A stretch of DNA of 64,000 bases from Roseburia lenta (GTDB lineage Bacteria > Bacillota > Clostridia > Lachnospirales > Lachnospiraceae). A program made the position numbers and the translations under genes. A model generated the notes under the pieces. That model made no database searches. It worked only from the letters and a program-made list of their open reading frames with translations, and had not been told where the DNA came from. The DNA is taken from contig NZ_JACOPG010000001.1 in assembly GCF_014287435.1 (NCBI RefSeq), positions 62,001-126,000 of the forward strand, in the 5' to 3' direction. Of this stretch, positions 26,982 to 35,237 are shown piece by piece. Numbering within the stretch: the first letter of the stretch is position 1; each line of letters begins with the position of its first letter.

Positions 26982-29573
26982 ATGAGAGCAGTAAGACTTA
27001 GAACTTCATATTTAAAAAATCCCATGGGGATGGATATTACAAAGCCGCGTTTTTATTGGAATTGCGAGGGTGGTGAGAAACAGACTGCCTATGAAATCAT
27101 GGCAGAATGCAATGGAAAAGAAATCTTTCATACCGGCAAGGTGGTCTCTGATGCCATGACACATATTCCATACGCCGGAGAGACTTTGCAGAGTAGAGAC
27201 ATAGTGACATGGAAGGTCAGACTTTGGGATGAAAAAGATCAACCAGGAGCGTGGAACAGTGCCAGCTTTGAGATGGGACTTTTGGAAGAAAGTGACTGGC
27301 TGGCAAAATGGATCAGCGGAGACTACAAGCCTAAGAAAAAGGAACGCTATCCTGTGGATTGTTTCAAAAAGGATTTTCAGACGAAAAAAGAGATAAAAAA
27401 GGCCAGACTTTATGCGAGTGCGCGGGGGCTCTATGATGTCTGTATCAATGGAAGCCGCCTGACGGACTTTATTTTAGCACCGGGTATGACGGATTACAGA
27501 AAACGCATACAGTATCAGACTTATGATGTGACCGGACTTTTGCAGGACAAGAATACTTTAGAACTACGTCTGGCAGATGGTTGGTATCGGGGTAGCAGTG
27601 CAGCCTATGGCGTAACGGAGGTCTATGGAAACCAGACCAGTCTGATCGCACAACTGGAAGTGATCTATACCGATGGAAGTAAAGATGTCATTGCAACGGA
27701 CGGTTCATTTGCATGGAGCAATGATGGACCAATCCGTTTTGCAGATTTAAAGGATGGAGAAATCTATGATGCCGAGAAAAAGCCGTCTTATCAGGGAAAA
27801 GCAGTTGAGATCATGGATTCTGCAAAAAACAAGCCACATTTACAGGCATCCAACAATGTAGCAGTACAGGAAAAAGAAACCTTTCAGCCAAAACTTCTGA
27901 TCGCAAAAGATGGCACAAAAGTCTTGGATTTTGAGCAGAACATGGCCGGATATATTGCATTTTCTATCCATGGAGAAAAAGGGCAGAAACTTGTTCTGAA
28001 ATGTGGCGAGGTATTAGATGAAGAGGGAAGAGTTGATTTGTCCGGTATTCAGGAGACCAGACCGGCAAAGGGGTGGAGCCAGATGGATCTGATAAAGAAA
28101 TTGATGGGAGCACCGATCAAGGGAGCGACAGAGGTCACACCAAAGCAGGAGATCAACTTTGTTTGTAGTGGAAGTGAGGATTCCTACAAGACATCCTTTG
28201 CTGTATTTGGTTTCCGTTATGCTGAAGTGGAGACAGATATTGCCATCAAGCCGGAGAATTTTACCGCCATTGCAGTATATTCGGATATGGAAACCGTAGG
28301 AGAATTTAACTGCTCTAATCCAATGATCAATCAGTTGTATCAAAATACACTTTGGAGTATGAAAGGAAACTTCTTAGATCTTCCGACGGATTGTCCGACG
28401 AGAGAACGTCTGGGCTGGACAGGGGATGCGCAGATTTTCTTTTATACAGGTGCTTATATGATGGATACAGCGGCTTTCTTCAAAAAGTGGCTTTTGGATA
28501 TGCAGGATGCTCAGTATAAAAATGGAACCATTCCGGCGGTTCTTCCATATCAGGGTGTAGACATGATGTACAAGGCGACAGGTGTTTCTGTGGGCTGGGC
28601 GGATGCTGTTTATCTGATCCCTTATCGTTATTATAAGCGTTATGGTGATCTGTCCGTGTTGGAAGATTGCTGGGATATGATAGAAAAGTATGCCGCATAT
28701 CTATGGAAACATCTGGGCATGACAGACAAGAAGGCTGCAAAAGAGAATCCATACAATGCCTACACGTATGAAAAAGGCGTGCATCTGGGCGAGTGGCTGG
28801 AGCCGGAGAAGTTTAGGGACAAGGAATATGGAGCACAGGCAAAGCATCCGGAAGAATGTACGGCTTATTTCTATCTGTCTATGACGACGATTGGAGAGAT
28901 TGCCGGACTCCTTGGCAAAAAAGAAATCGAGGCAAAGTGTCAGGAATATGCAAAGGGTGCAAAGAAAGCCTATCATAGCCTAATCGTGGAAAGTGGAAAA
29001 CTGCGTACCAACCGTCAGGCAAAATTAGTACGTCCGCTGGCGCTTGGACTCTTGGATGGGGCAGAAAAAGAAGATGCCGAGAAGGAATTGGTTGAGGCAG
29101 TAAAAGGCTATGCGTATTGTGTTGGAACGGGCTTTTTATCTACCCCATTTATTCTTCCTGTATTAGCAGATGCCGGAGAAGTAGAGACTGCCTATAAGAT
29201 GTTGGAGAATACAAAAAAACCAGGCTGGCTTGGGGAGGTGGCAGATGGAGCAACAACAATCTGGGAAAACTGGGAAGGTGACGTCAGTCACAATCATTAT
29301 TCACCGGGCGCTGTCTGTGAATGGCTTTTTAGCGGCGTTTGCGGTATTCAGGTAGAAGGGGAAAATCATTTCGTGATCGCACCTTTACCGGGTGGCAGTC
29401 TGACCGATGCCAGTGCATCTTATCAGAGTATTTATGGAAAAGTGTCGGTTGCATGGAAAAAAGAGGAGAAAAACATCTCTTATGAGATTGAAATTCCAGC
29501 GAATACGTCAGCATTGGTACGTTTTCCAGATGGAAGAAAGCAGACACTTGGCGCCGGAAAATATCATTTATAG
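26982..29573 (+). CDS. GH78 alpha-L-rhamnosidase
   Basis: Removes terminal alpha-L-rhamnose from glycosides by an inverting mechanism. The 863-residue protein has the family N-terminal beta domains, then the (alpha/alpha)6 barrel with DLPTDCPTRERLGWTGDAQ at about residues 466-484, where the acidic catalytic residues lie, and TTIWENWEGD later, with a C-terminal beta domain. No signal peptide is present, so it is probably cytoplasmic and acts on imported substrates. AGGGAG precedes the ATG. It is first in the glycoside locus, upstream of an AraC regulator. Confidence 0.93.
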   Translation: MRAVRLRTSYLKNPMGMDITKPRFYWNCEGGEKQTAYEIMAECNGKEIFHTGKVVSDAMTHIPYAGETLQSRDIVTWKVRLWDEKDQPGAWNSASFEMGLLEESDWLAKWISGDYKPKKKERYPVDCFKKDFQTKKEIKKARLYASARGLYDVCINGSRLTDFILAPGMTDYRKRIQYQTYDVTGLLQDKNTLELRLADGWYRGSSAAYGVTEVYGNQTSLIAQLEVIYTDGSKDVIATDGSFAWSNDGPIRFADLKDGEIYDAEKKPSYQGKAVEIMDSAKNKPHLQASNNVAVQEKETFQPKLLIAKDGTKVLDFEQNMAGYIAFSIHGEKGQKLVLKCGEVLDEEGRVDLSGIQETRPAKGWSQMDLIKKLMGAPIKGATEVTPKQEINFVCSGSEDSYKTSFAVFGFRYAEVETDIAIKPENFTAIAVYSDMETVGEFNCSNPMINQLYQNTLWSMKGNFLDLPTDCPTRERLGWTGDAQIFFYTGAYMMDTAAFFKKWLLDMQDAQYKNGTIPAVLPYQGVDMMYKATGVSVGWADAVYLIPYRYYKRYGDLSVLEDCWDMIEKYAAYLWKHLGMTDKKAAKENPYNAYTYEKGVHLGEWLEPEKFRDKEYGAQAKHPEECTAYFYLSMTTIGEIAGLLGKKEIEAKCQEYAKGAKKAYHSLIVESGKLRTNRQAKLVRPLALGLLDGAEKEDAEKELVEAVKGYAYCVGTGFLSTPFILPVLADAGEVETAYKMLENTKKPGWLGEVADGATTIWENWEGDVSHNHYSPGAVCEWLFSGVCGIQVEGENHFVIAPLPGGSLTDASASYQSIYGKVSVAWKKEEKNISYEIEIPANTSALVRFPDGRKQTLGAGKYHL

Positions 29574-29587
29574 ATAGGCTTAGAGCG

Positions 29588-29605
29588 AAAGGTTTTGCCT
29601 TTTTT
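29588..29605 (+). terminator. weak hairpin after the GH78 gene
   Basis: AAAGG and CCTTT pair around a five-base loop and are followed by a T run. The stem is short, so this may be a weak or leaky terminator. Confidence 0.4.
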
Positions 29606-29619
29606 ATATGTGTCATATC

Positions 29620-29648
29620 TTGAGAAAAACGGATGAATGCTTTAGTAT
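29620..29648 (+). promoter_or_regulatory. promoter of the araC-type gene
   Basis: TTGAGA (29620-29625), 17-bp spacer, TAGTAT (29643-29648), 26 bp before the regulator's ATG. Confidence 0.6.
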
Positions 29649-29673
29649 AGCAATCAGAGAGGTATGAAAGCAG

Positions 29674-30927
29674 ATGAAAGATGTAAAGATGGATGATGTG
29701 CGCTTTGTCTTGGAACGTTTTTTCTATGGGTGGAAAATGAATGCTATCGTTTTTGATGCCGATGGCAAACTTGTGGACTTTGTTATGGGAACCAGGGAAA
29801 AGGTGGATTTTTCAAAAAAAGAGGAACTGGAAGGTAGCATAGATGTCGAGGATAATGACTTATATGATACGATCCATAGCAAAGCAGAGAAGGCAAATGC
29901 GCCAATTATCTATGTGGGGCAGGATGGAATTTACTATCTGGCATTTTGGGATGATGAGAAACGATTCTTTCTTTTTGGCCCGGCGGCAATTGAGGAATTA
30001 TCTTTTGCCCAACAAATCGCCTATCGAAGAAGACATCAGATAAAAAAACAGGGCTATCTGGTGCCAAAGATACCGCTGGCATCCTCCTTGAACGGTGTAG
30101 CACTTGTCTATTACACGCTGACAGGAAGACAGGTGACGGAGAGACATATCTTTGAAGCAAGTCATCTGAAAGAAGGGGATATTGATCTGAAACAGGATAT
30201 GATGGTCTATGAGACAAAAAATACTGTGGAAGAGAAGCAGCACCTTGCATATCAGGAAGAATTAAACTGGCTGAGTCGGATTGAAAATGGTACTTTAAAG
30301 ACACTGGATGATCAGATGACACCGGAAAATCTGGAAAAGATGGAACGCATTGGTACACTGACTGGCGGAAATTCTATGAAACAGTATGAGTACATGGCAG
30401 TGACATCGGTTACGCTCGCTTCCCGTGCAGCCATTCGTGGCGGTGTTAATGCTTATGAGTCTTATCGGTTGAGTGAACTATATATGCAGAAAATCTCAAT
30501 TTGTACCAACGCTATGGAGATATTGCAGATTCATATGCAGGCGGTTTTAAAATTCGCGGAATTGGTGCGTCAGTCAAAAGAAAACCGCAATTATGACTGT
30601 GTGGAGCAATGTAAGGATTATATTGCAAGACATCGTACCCAGAAGTTTTCTCTGGAAAAGGTATCCGAGGCGGTTGGAAAGAATGCCAGTTATCTCTCTC
30701 GTCTGTTTTCTGAGCAGACAGGCATGACTATGCAGGATTATGCCATGAATGTGCGCCTGGAAAATGCTGCCAACCTGCTTCAATATTCCAATGAGTCGAT
30801 CGGCGAGATCGCGGAGTATTTGAACTTTTCATCGCAGAGTTATTTCGGCGAAAAGTTTAAGAAAAAATATGGACAGACGCCGGTGTGTTATCGACGTGAG
30901 CACAAGATACGTGATTTCGTGGAATAA
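29674..30927 (+). CDS. AraC-family transcriptional regulator
   Basis: A 417-residue regulator. The last 100 residues are two helix-turn-helix motifs of the AraC/XylS type, with KFSLEKVSEAVGKNASYLSR and the ending SIGEIAEYLNFSSQSYFGEK before KKYGQTPVCYRR. The N-terminal 270 residues are a long sensor region without a cupin fold that I can name, similar to other clostridial AraC proteins. Between GH78 and the transporter, it is the likely local activator in response to a rhamnoside or its product. Confidence 0.9.
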   Translation: MKDVKMDDVRFVLERFFYGWKMNAIVFDADGKLVDFVMGTREKVDFSKKEELEGSIDVEDNDLYDTIHSKAEKANAPIIYVGQDGIYYLAFWDDEKRFFLFGPAAIEELSFAQQIAYRRRHQIKKQGYLVPKIPLASSLNGVALVYYTLTGRQVTERHIFEASHLKEGDIDLKQDMMVYETKNTVEEKQHLAYQEELNWLSRIENGTLKTLDDQMTPENLEKMERIGTLTGGNSMKQYEYMAVTSVTLASRAAIRGGVNAYESYRLSELYMQKISICTNAMEILQIHMQAVLKFAELVRQSKENRNYDCVEQCKDYIARHRTQKFSLEKVSEAVGKNASYLSRLFSEQTGMTMQDYAMNVRLENAANLLQYSNESIGEIAEYLNFSSQSYFGEKFKKKYGQTPVCYRREHKIRDFVE

Positions 30928-30989
30928 AAGTAGTTTTTATATTTTGGAAAAATAAAAGATAAAAAAGCAAATATAACGATAACTATATA

Positions 30990-31041
30990 GGGGTTCCTTT
31001 GTTAACATTAGTTTAACAAAAGGGATTCCTATTTTATTTCA
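30990..31041 (+). terminator. long hairpin between the regulator and transporter genes
   Basis: About 17 base pairs (30990-31006 with 31014-31031), with wobble pairs and one bulge, followed by the T-rich ATTTTATTTC. It may end the araC transcript, with the inner TTTGTTAA/TTAACAAA dyad possibly also serving as an operator. Confidence 0.5.
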
Positions 31042-31063
31042 AAGGAAGAAGGAGAAAAAGTTT

Positions 31064-32755
31064 ATGGGTAAAATGATGACAAAACTCTTTGCAAAGCCGC
31101 TTTTTGATTCTAAGATCAAATCGGCAAACACAGAGGGCAAAGAAAAAGTTTGGGGTTATTTTGTAGGACCAATGTTTATGTGTATGGCGTATTATGGTAT
31201 TGCCGGTACTTATCTGACACAGTTCTATACGGATGTCTTGGGCTTGAGTGGTGTGGTACTTACCATGATGCCAGTCTTTTCTAAGATCTTTGATGCCATT
31301 ACCAATATCATCATGGGGCGTATCATTGATAAGACAAAGACCAGACAGGGAAAGGCAAGACCTTGGATTTTAATATCCGGTGTGCTGATCATGCTTACCG
31401 GTATTATGCTTTACAATGTGCCAAGGGCAAGCCAAAGTGTACAGTTGGTATGGATTGTCATTAGTTACAATCTTTTCTTTGCCTTTGCCTATACCATCTA
31501 CAATATGTCACATACGTTGATGGTGCCATTGGCAACAAGAAATACAAGACAGCGTGACAGTCTTGCTATGCTGACATCCACTGGAACATCTATGATTCCG
31601 GGAATGCTGGTTACTATCATTATGCCGATTCTGGTTGCCAAGATGGGCGTTGGACTGTCTGCACAGGGCAATTGGGCAAAAGTTATGAGTATTATTTCTA
31701 TCTTTGCCCTTCCTGCGGTATTGGTGGAATACTACTTTACAAAGGAACGTGTAACAGAAGAAAACATCAGCGATGATGGTGAGAATACCATGCAGATTGC
31801 TGCCATGAAAGATCAGATCAAGGCATGTGTGACCAACAAGTACTTCTGGATGGTTATGGCATTCTGGGCAATTTTCCAGTTGACACAGAATCTGCAGACA
31901 AATGTTATGCTTTATTTCTGTAACTGGGTATTGGGAAGTTCGGTTACGCAGGGCGCGACCAATCAGATTCTGGTAAATGCTGTCGGTCAGGCACCGCTTG
32001 GCTTTGGTATCTTTATTCTCTGGCCGTTGATCCATAAGTTTGGTAAGCGCTGGGTTACCCAGATTGGTTTTGTAATCGCTGCTGTCGGATGTCTGATCAT
32101 TTTCCTGAATCCACACAGTCTTGGTACGGTTTTGGGTGGATGTGTCCTGAAATCCTTTGGTATGCTTCCAACTTATGCCATGGCAGCATTTTTGGCAGAG
32201 GCAATGGATCATATCGAGTGGAAGAATCACTATCGTGCAGATGGTTTTATCGCTTCTATGAACACGATCATTATTACAATCTCCGCAGGTATTGCGCAGA
32301 CTTTGATTTTGGGTGGACTTAACGCATCTGGATACATATCACCGGCATCGATCGGAGCTACATCAGATACCATTATCAACCAGCCGGCTTCTACACAGTC
32401 CTTTATCATCTGGATGTTTGTAGGTGTCGAAATGATCGGATATCTGATCATTTCCCTGATCTTTACCTTCTATGATCTGGAAGCAAAGATTCCGCAGATT
32501 TCTGCTGATATCACAGCCCGTCATAAGGCAGAGGCAGAAGCACGCGGTGAAGTATGGATTTCACCGGAAGAAAAGCAGGCAATGGAACAGGAAGAACAGG
32601 AGCGTAAAGCAGAAGAGAAGCGTATTGAAGAATTAAAGGAAAAATGTGCTAAGAAGGGGCTGAATTTTGACGAAGAAGAAGCAAAGTATCAGGCAAAATT
32701 AGCCGAGGCAAAAGCAAAAGCAGAGGCAAAGGCTGCTAAGAAGAAAAAGAAATAA
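31064..32755 (+). CDS. GPH-family glycoside/sodium symporter with charged C-terminal tail
   Basis: A 563-residue transporter of the glycoside-pentoside-hexuronide:cation (GPH) branch of the MFS. About twelve membrane spans lie in residues 30-465, with the family loop GRIIDKTKTRQGKARPWILI. The last 90 residues are unusual for the family: a strongly charged helical tail rich in Lys, Glu and Ala ending in a run of lysines, predicted coiled coil. AAGGAAGAAGGAG precedes the ATG. The GH2 gene follows after 12 bp, so the two are probably co-transcribed. The substrate is probably a small glycoside. Confidence 0.9.
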   Translation: MGKMMTKLFAKPLFDSKIKSANTEGKEKVWGYFVGPMFMCMAYYGIAGTYLTQFYTDVLGLSGVVLTMMPVFSKIFDAITNIIMGRIIDKTKTRQGKARPWILISGVLIMLTGIMLYNVPRASQSVQLVWIVISYNLFFAFAYTIYNMSHTLMVPLATRNTRQRDSLAMLTSTGTSMIPGMLVTIIMPILVAKMGVGLSAQGNWAKVMSIISIFALPAVLVEYYFTKERVTEENISDDGENTMQIAAMKDQIKACVTNKYFWMVMAFWAIFQLTQNLQTNVMLYFCNWVLGSSVTQGATNQILVNAVGQAPLGFGIFILWPLIHKFGKRWVTQIGFVIAAVGCLIIFLNPHSLGTVLGGCVLKSFGMLPTYAMAAFLAEAMDHIEWKNHYRADGFIASMNTIIITISAGIAQTLILGGLNASGYISPASIGATSDTIINQPASTQSFIIWMFVGVEMIGYLIISLIFTFYDLEAKIPQISADITARHKAEAEARGEVWISPEEKQAMEQEEQERKAEEKRIEELKEKCAKKGLNFDEEEAKYQAKLAEAKAKAEAKAAKKKKK

Positions 32756-32767
32756 TAGGAGAAGATC

Positions 32768-35128
32768 ATGGTTCAAAGTATGAATGACGGATGGCTGTTT
32801 TATAAGGAGGGAGATAAGCAGAAACAATCAGTGATGCTTCCCCATGATGCCATGCTGCATGAAAAAAGAGATCCAAAAGCAGAAAGTGGAAGTGCCGGTG
32901 CTTTTTTCCCGGGCGGCGTGTTCTGCTATGAAAGAAAAATAATGTTGACGGAGGATCAGGTGCAAATGCACCTGACCCTTGAATTTGAAGGTGCATATAA
33001 AAATGCTGAAGTTTTCGTAAATGGTCAAGAGGTTTATCAGGCTGCTTACGGTTATAGTCCGTTTTTCGTCATCTTGGATGGGCACATCAAGGCAGGAGAA
33101 AATACAATTCTTGTTAAGACGGACAATAGCCAACAACCGGACAGTCGTTGGTACAGTGGTGCCGGAATCTATCGTCCGGTCTGGCTACATATCCAACCCA
33201 AAGATCATATTGCCATCGAAGGCATCCGTGTAAAAACGGTGTCTATAGATCCTACCGTGATGGAAGTATCTGTAGAGCGCACCGCCGGCAAGGTGCAAGT
33301 AGAAATTATCGATGCAGAGGGCAAGCAGGCCGCTACTGCTTTATTAGAAAAGGATTCTGTACAGATTCCGCTACCAAAGGCACATCTTTGGTCGGAGGAG
33401 ACTCCCTATCTGTATGGTATAAGAGCATCCCTTCTGGGGGCAGATAGCTCTATCCTGGATCAGGCGAAGGACACCTTTGGTGTTCGCCTGATTACATGGA
33501 GCCCTAAGGGATTTTTTGTAAATGGAAAAGAAACGCTTTTGCGAGGTGGATGTATTCATCATGACAATGGCGTTTTAGGGGCTTGCACCTATGATGAGAG
33601 CGAAATGCGCCGAATCCGTATTTTAAAAGAGAATGGCTATAATGCCATTCGTTGTGCACATAATCCTTGTTCTAAGGCGCTTCTTCGTGCTTGTGATGCG
33701 CTTGGCGTCTACATTATGGATGAAACCTGGGATATGTGGTATAGCCACAAGTCCAAATATGATTATGCGACAGAGTTTATGAGTCATTACAAAGAAGATT
33801 TGGAGGCTATGGTCAGACGGGATTATAACCATCCATCTGTTGTCATGTATTCCATTGGCAATGAGGTCAGCGAACCGGCAAGTCAAAAGGGAGTTGCCCT
33901 ATCACAGGAGATGGCAGACTATCTCAGAAATCTGGATGAAACGAGAGCCGTTACGGCAGGATTTAACCTTATGATTATCAAGTCTTCCGCAGAAGGTAAA
34001 GGCGTCTATAAGGAAGAGGGTGGAAGAAACGACAGTAATGAGGCAAAAGCCGCCGGTATGAGCAGTACCATGTTTAACATGATCACGTCCATGGTTGGAA
34101 CAGGTATGAACAAGGCTGCCAATGGGAGAAAGGCAGATGAAGTGACCAGTCCGGGATGTGCGATACTTGATATTTGCGGATATAATTATGCATCTGGGCG
34201 CTATGCAAAGGAAGGACAGATTCATCCGGATCGTATTGTGGTAGGTAGCGAGACTTTTCCGCAGGATATCGCCAGAAACTGGGCTATGGTCAAAAAATAT
34301 CCATATCTGATCGGTGATTTTATGTGGACAGCATGGGATTATATCGGAGAAGCAGGCGTTGGCACTTGGTCTTACGAGGCGGATGCAAAAGGTTTTGACA
34401 AGCCTTATCCATGGCTTTTAGCAGATACAGGTGCATTTGATCTTTTGGGAAATCCGACCGGAGAGGCAATGTGGGCAAAGGCAGTCTGGGGCTATGCCAA
34501 GCAGCCTCTGATCGGTGTGCAGCCATGCAATCATCCAAATGAAAAGATTATTAAGGCTACTTGGCGTGGTACAAATGCCATCCCTAGTTGGTCATGGAAA
34601 AACTGTGATGGCAATAAGGTGATGGTTGAGGTCTATGCAGATGCTGCCAAAGTAGAACTTCTTGTCAATGGAAAATCCTTGGGATGCAAGAAAGTAAAGG
34701 ATGCAAGAGCCATCTTTAAGACTACCTATGTCACCGGTAATGTGGAGGCGGTGTCTTATGATGCAGCCGGCAAGGAAATCGGCAGAAGTCGCCTACAGTC
34801 GGCAAAGAACGCATCGCTTCATCTACTGCCGGAAAAGAAAGAGGTATCTGTGGGAGAAATTGTTTATGTCAAGGCAGTGCTCGCGGATGATTCCGGCAAT
34901 GTGGAATCCAATCAGGATAGCAAGGTACAAGTTACCGTCGAAGGCGGAAAATTGCTTGGCTTTGGCAGTGCCAATCCAAGAACGGAAGATCGCTTTGATG
35001 CCGGGGAATATACGACATACTACGGTAATGCACTGGCGGTCATCCGGGTGACGGATGCCAATGTTGTCACGGTTCAGGCTAAGACAGAAGATGGCTCATG
35101 GGTAGAATGTCGGATACCAGTTATATAA
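32768..35128 (+). CDS. GH2 glycoside hydrolase (beta-galactosidase-like)
   Basis: A 786-residue retaining hydrolase of family GH2. Domains in order: sugar-binding beta domain (1-170), Ig-like domain, TIM barrel from about 250 with the acid/base glutamate in SIGNEVSE (Glu366) and the probable nucleophile in VVGSETFP (Glu495), then a DUF4982-type domain with KVELLVNGKSLGCKK and a late Ig-like domain. No signal peptide is visible, so it is probably cytoplasmic. GGAG precedes the ATG, and it follows the transporter by 12 bp. Galactoside activity is the usual assumption; other beta-glycosides remain possible. Confidence 0.88.
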   Translation: MVQSMNDGWLFYKEGDKQKQSVMLPHDAMLHEKRDPKAESGSAGAFFPGGVFCYERKIMLTEDQVQMHLTLEFEGAYKNAEVFVNGQEVYQAAYGYSPFFVILDGHIKAGENTILVKTDNSQQPDSRWYSGAGIYRPVWLHIQPKDHIAIEGIRVKTVSIDPTVMEVSVERTAGKVQVEIIDAEGKQAATALLEKDSVQIPLPKAHLWSEETPYLYGIRASLLGADSSILDQAKDTFGVRLITWSPKGFFVNGKETLLRGGCIHHDNGVLGACTYDESEMRRIRILKENGYNAIRCAHNPCSKALLRACDALGVYIMDETWDMWYSHKSKYDYATEFMSHYKEDLEAMVRRDYNHPSVVMYSIGNEVSEPASQKGVALSQEMADYLRNLDETRAVTAGFNLMIIKSSAEGKGVYKEEGGRNDSNEAKAAGMSSTMFNMITSMVGTGMNKAANGRKADEVTSPGCAILDICGYNYASGRYAKEGQIHPDRIVVGSETFPQDIARNWAMVKKYPYLIGDFMWTAWDYIGEAGVGTWSYEADAKGFDKPYPWLLADTGAFDLLGNPTGEAMWAKAVWGYAKQPLIGVQPCNHPNEKIIKATWRGTNAIPSWSWKNCDGNKVMVEVYADAAKVELLVNGKSLGCKKVKDARAIFKTTYVTGNVEAVSYDAAGKEIGRSRLQSAKNASLHLLPEKKEVSVGEIVYVKAVLADDSGNVESNQDSKVQVTVEGGKLLGFGSANPRTEDRFDAGEYTTYYGNALAVIRVTDANVVTVQAKTEDGSWVECRIPVI

Positions 35129-35160
35129 ACAAAGTGATAACATATGTAAGTGTAAAATAG

Positions 35161-35211
35161 AAAAACAGTTTGTGATCAGACATGATAGATTGTCTTCACA
35201 AACTGCTTTTT
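35161..35211. terminator. bidirectional terminator between GH2 and GH3
   Basis: CAGTTTGTGA (35166-35175) pairs perfectly with TCACAAACTG (35196-35205), flanked by five A and by a T run, between convergent genes. Confidence 0.88.
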
Positions 35212-35237
35212 ACTGTCTATAAATAGAAGGGGCTTAT

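Noticed and set aside
31508..32230. 240-residue minus-strand frame opposite the GPH transporter
   Set aside because: Its composition (many His, Cys, Asn and Gln) and lack of a ribosome site mark it as a shadow of the transporter's codons.
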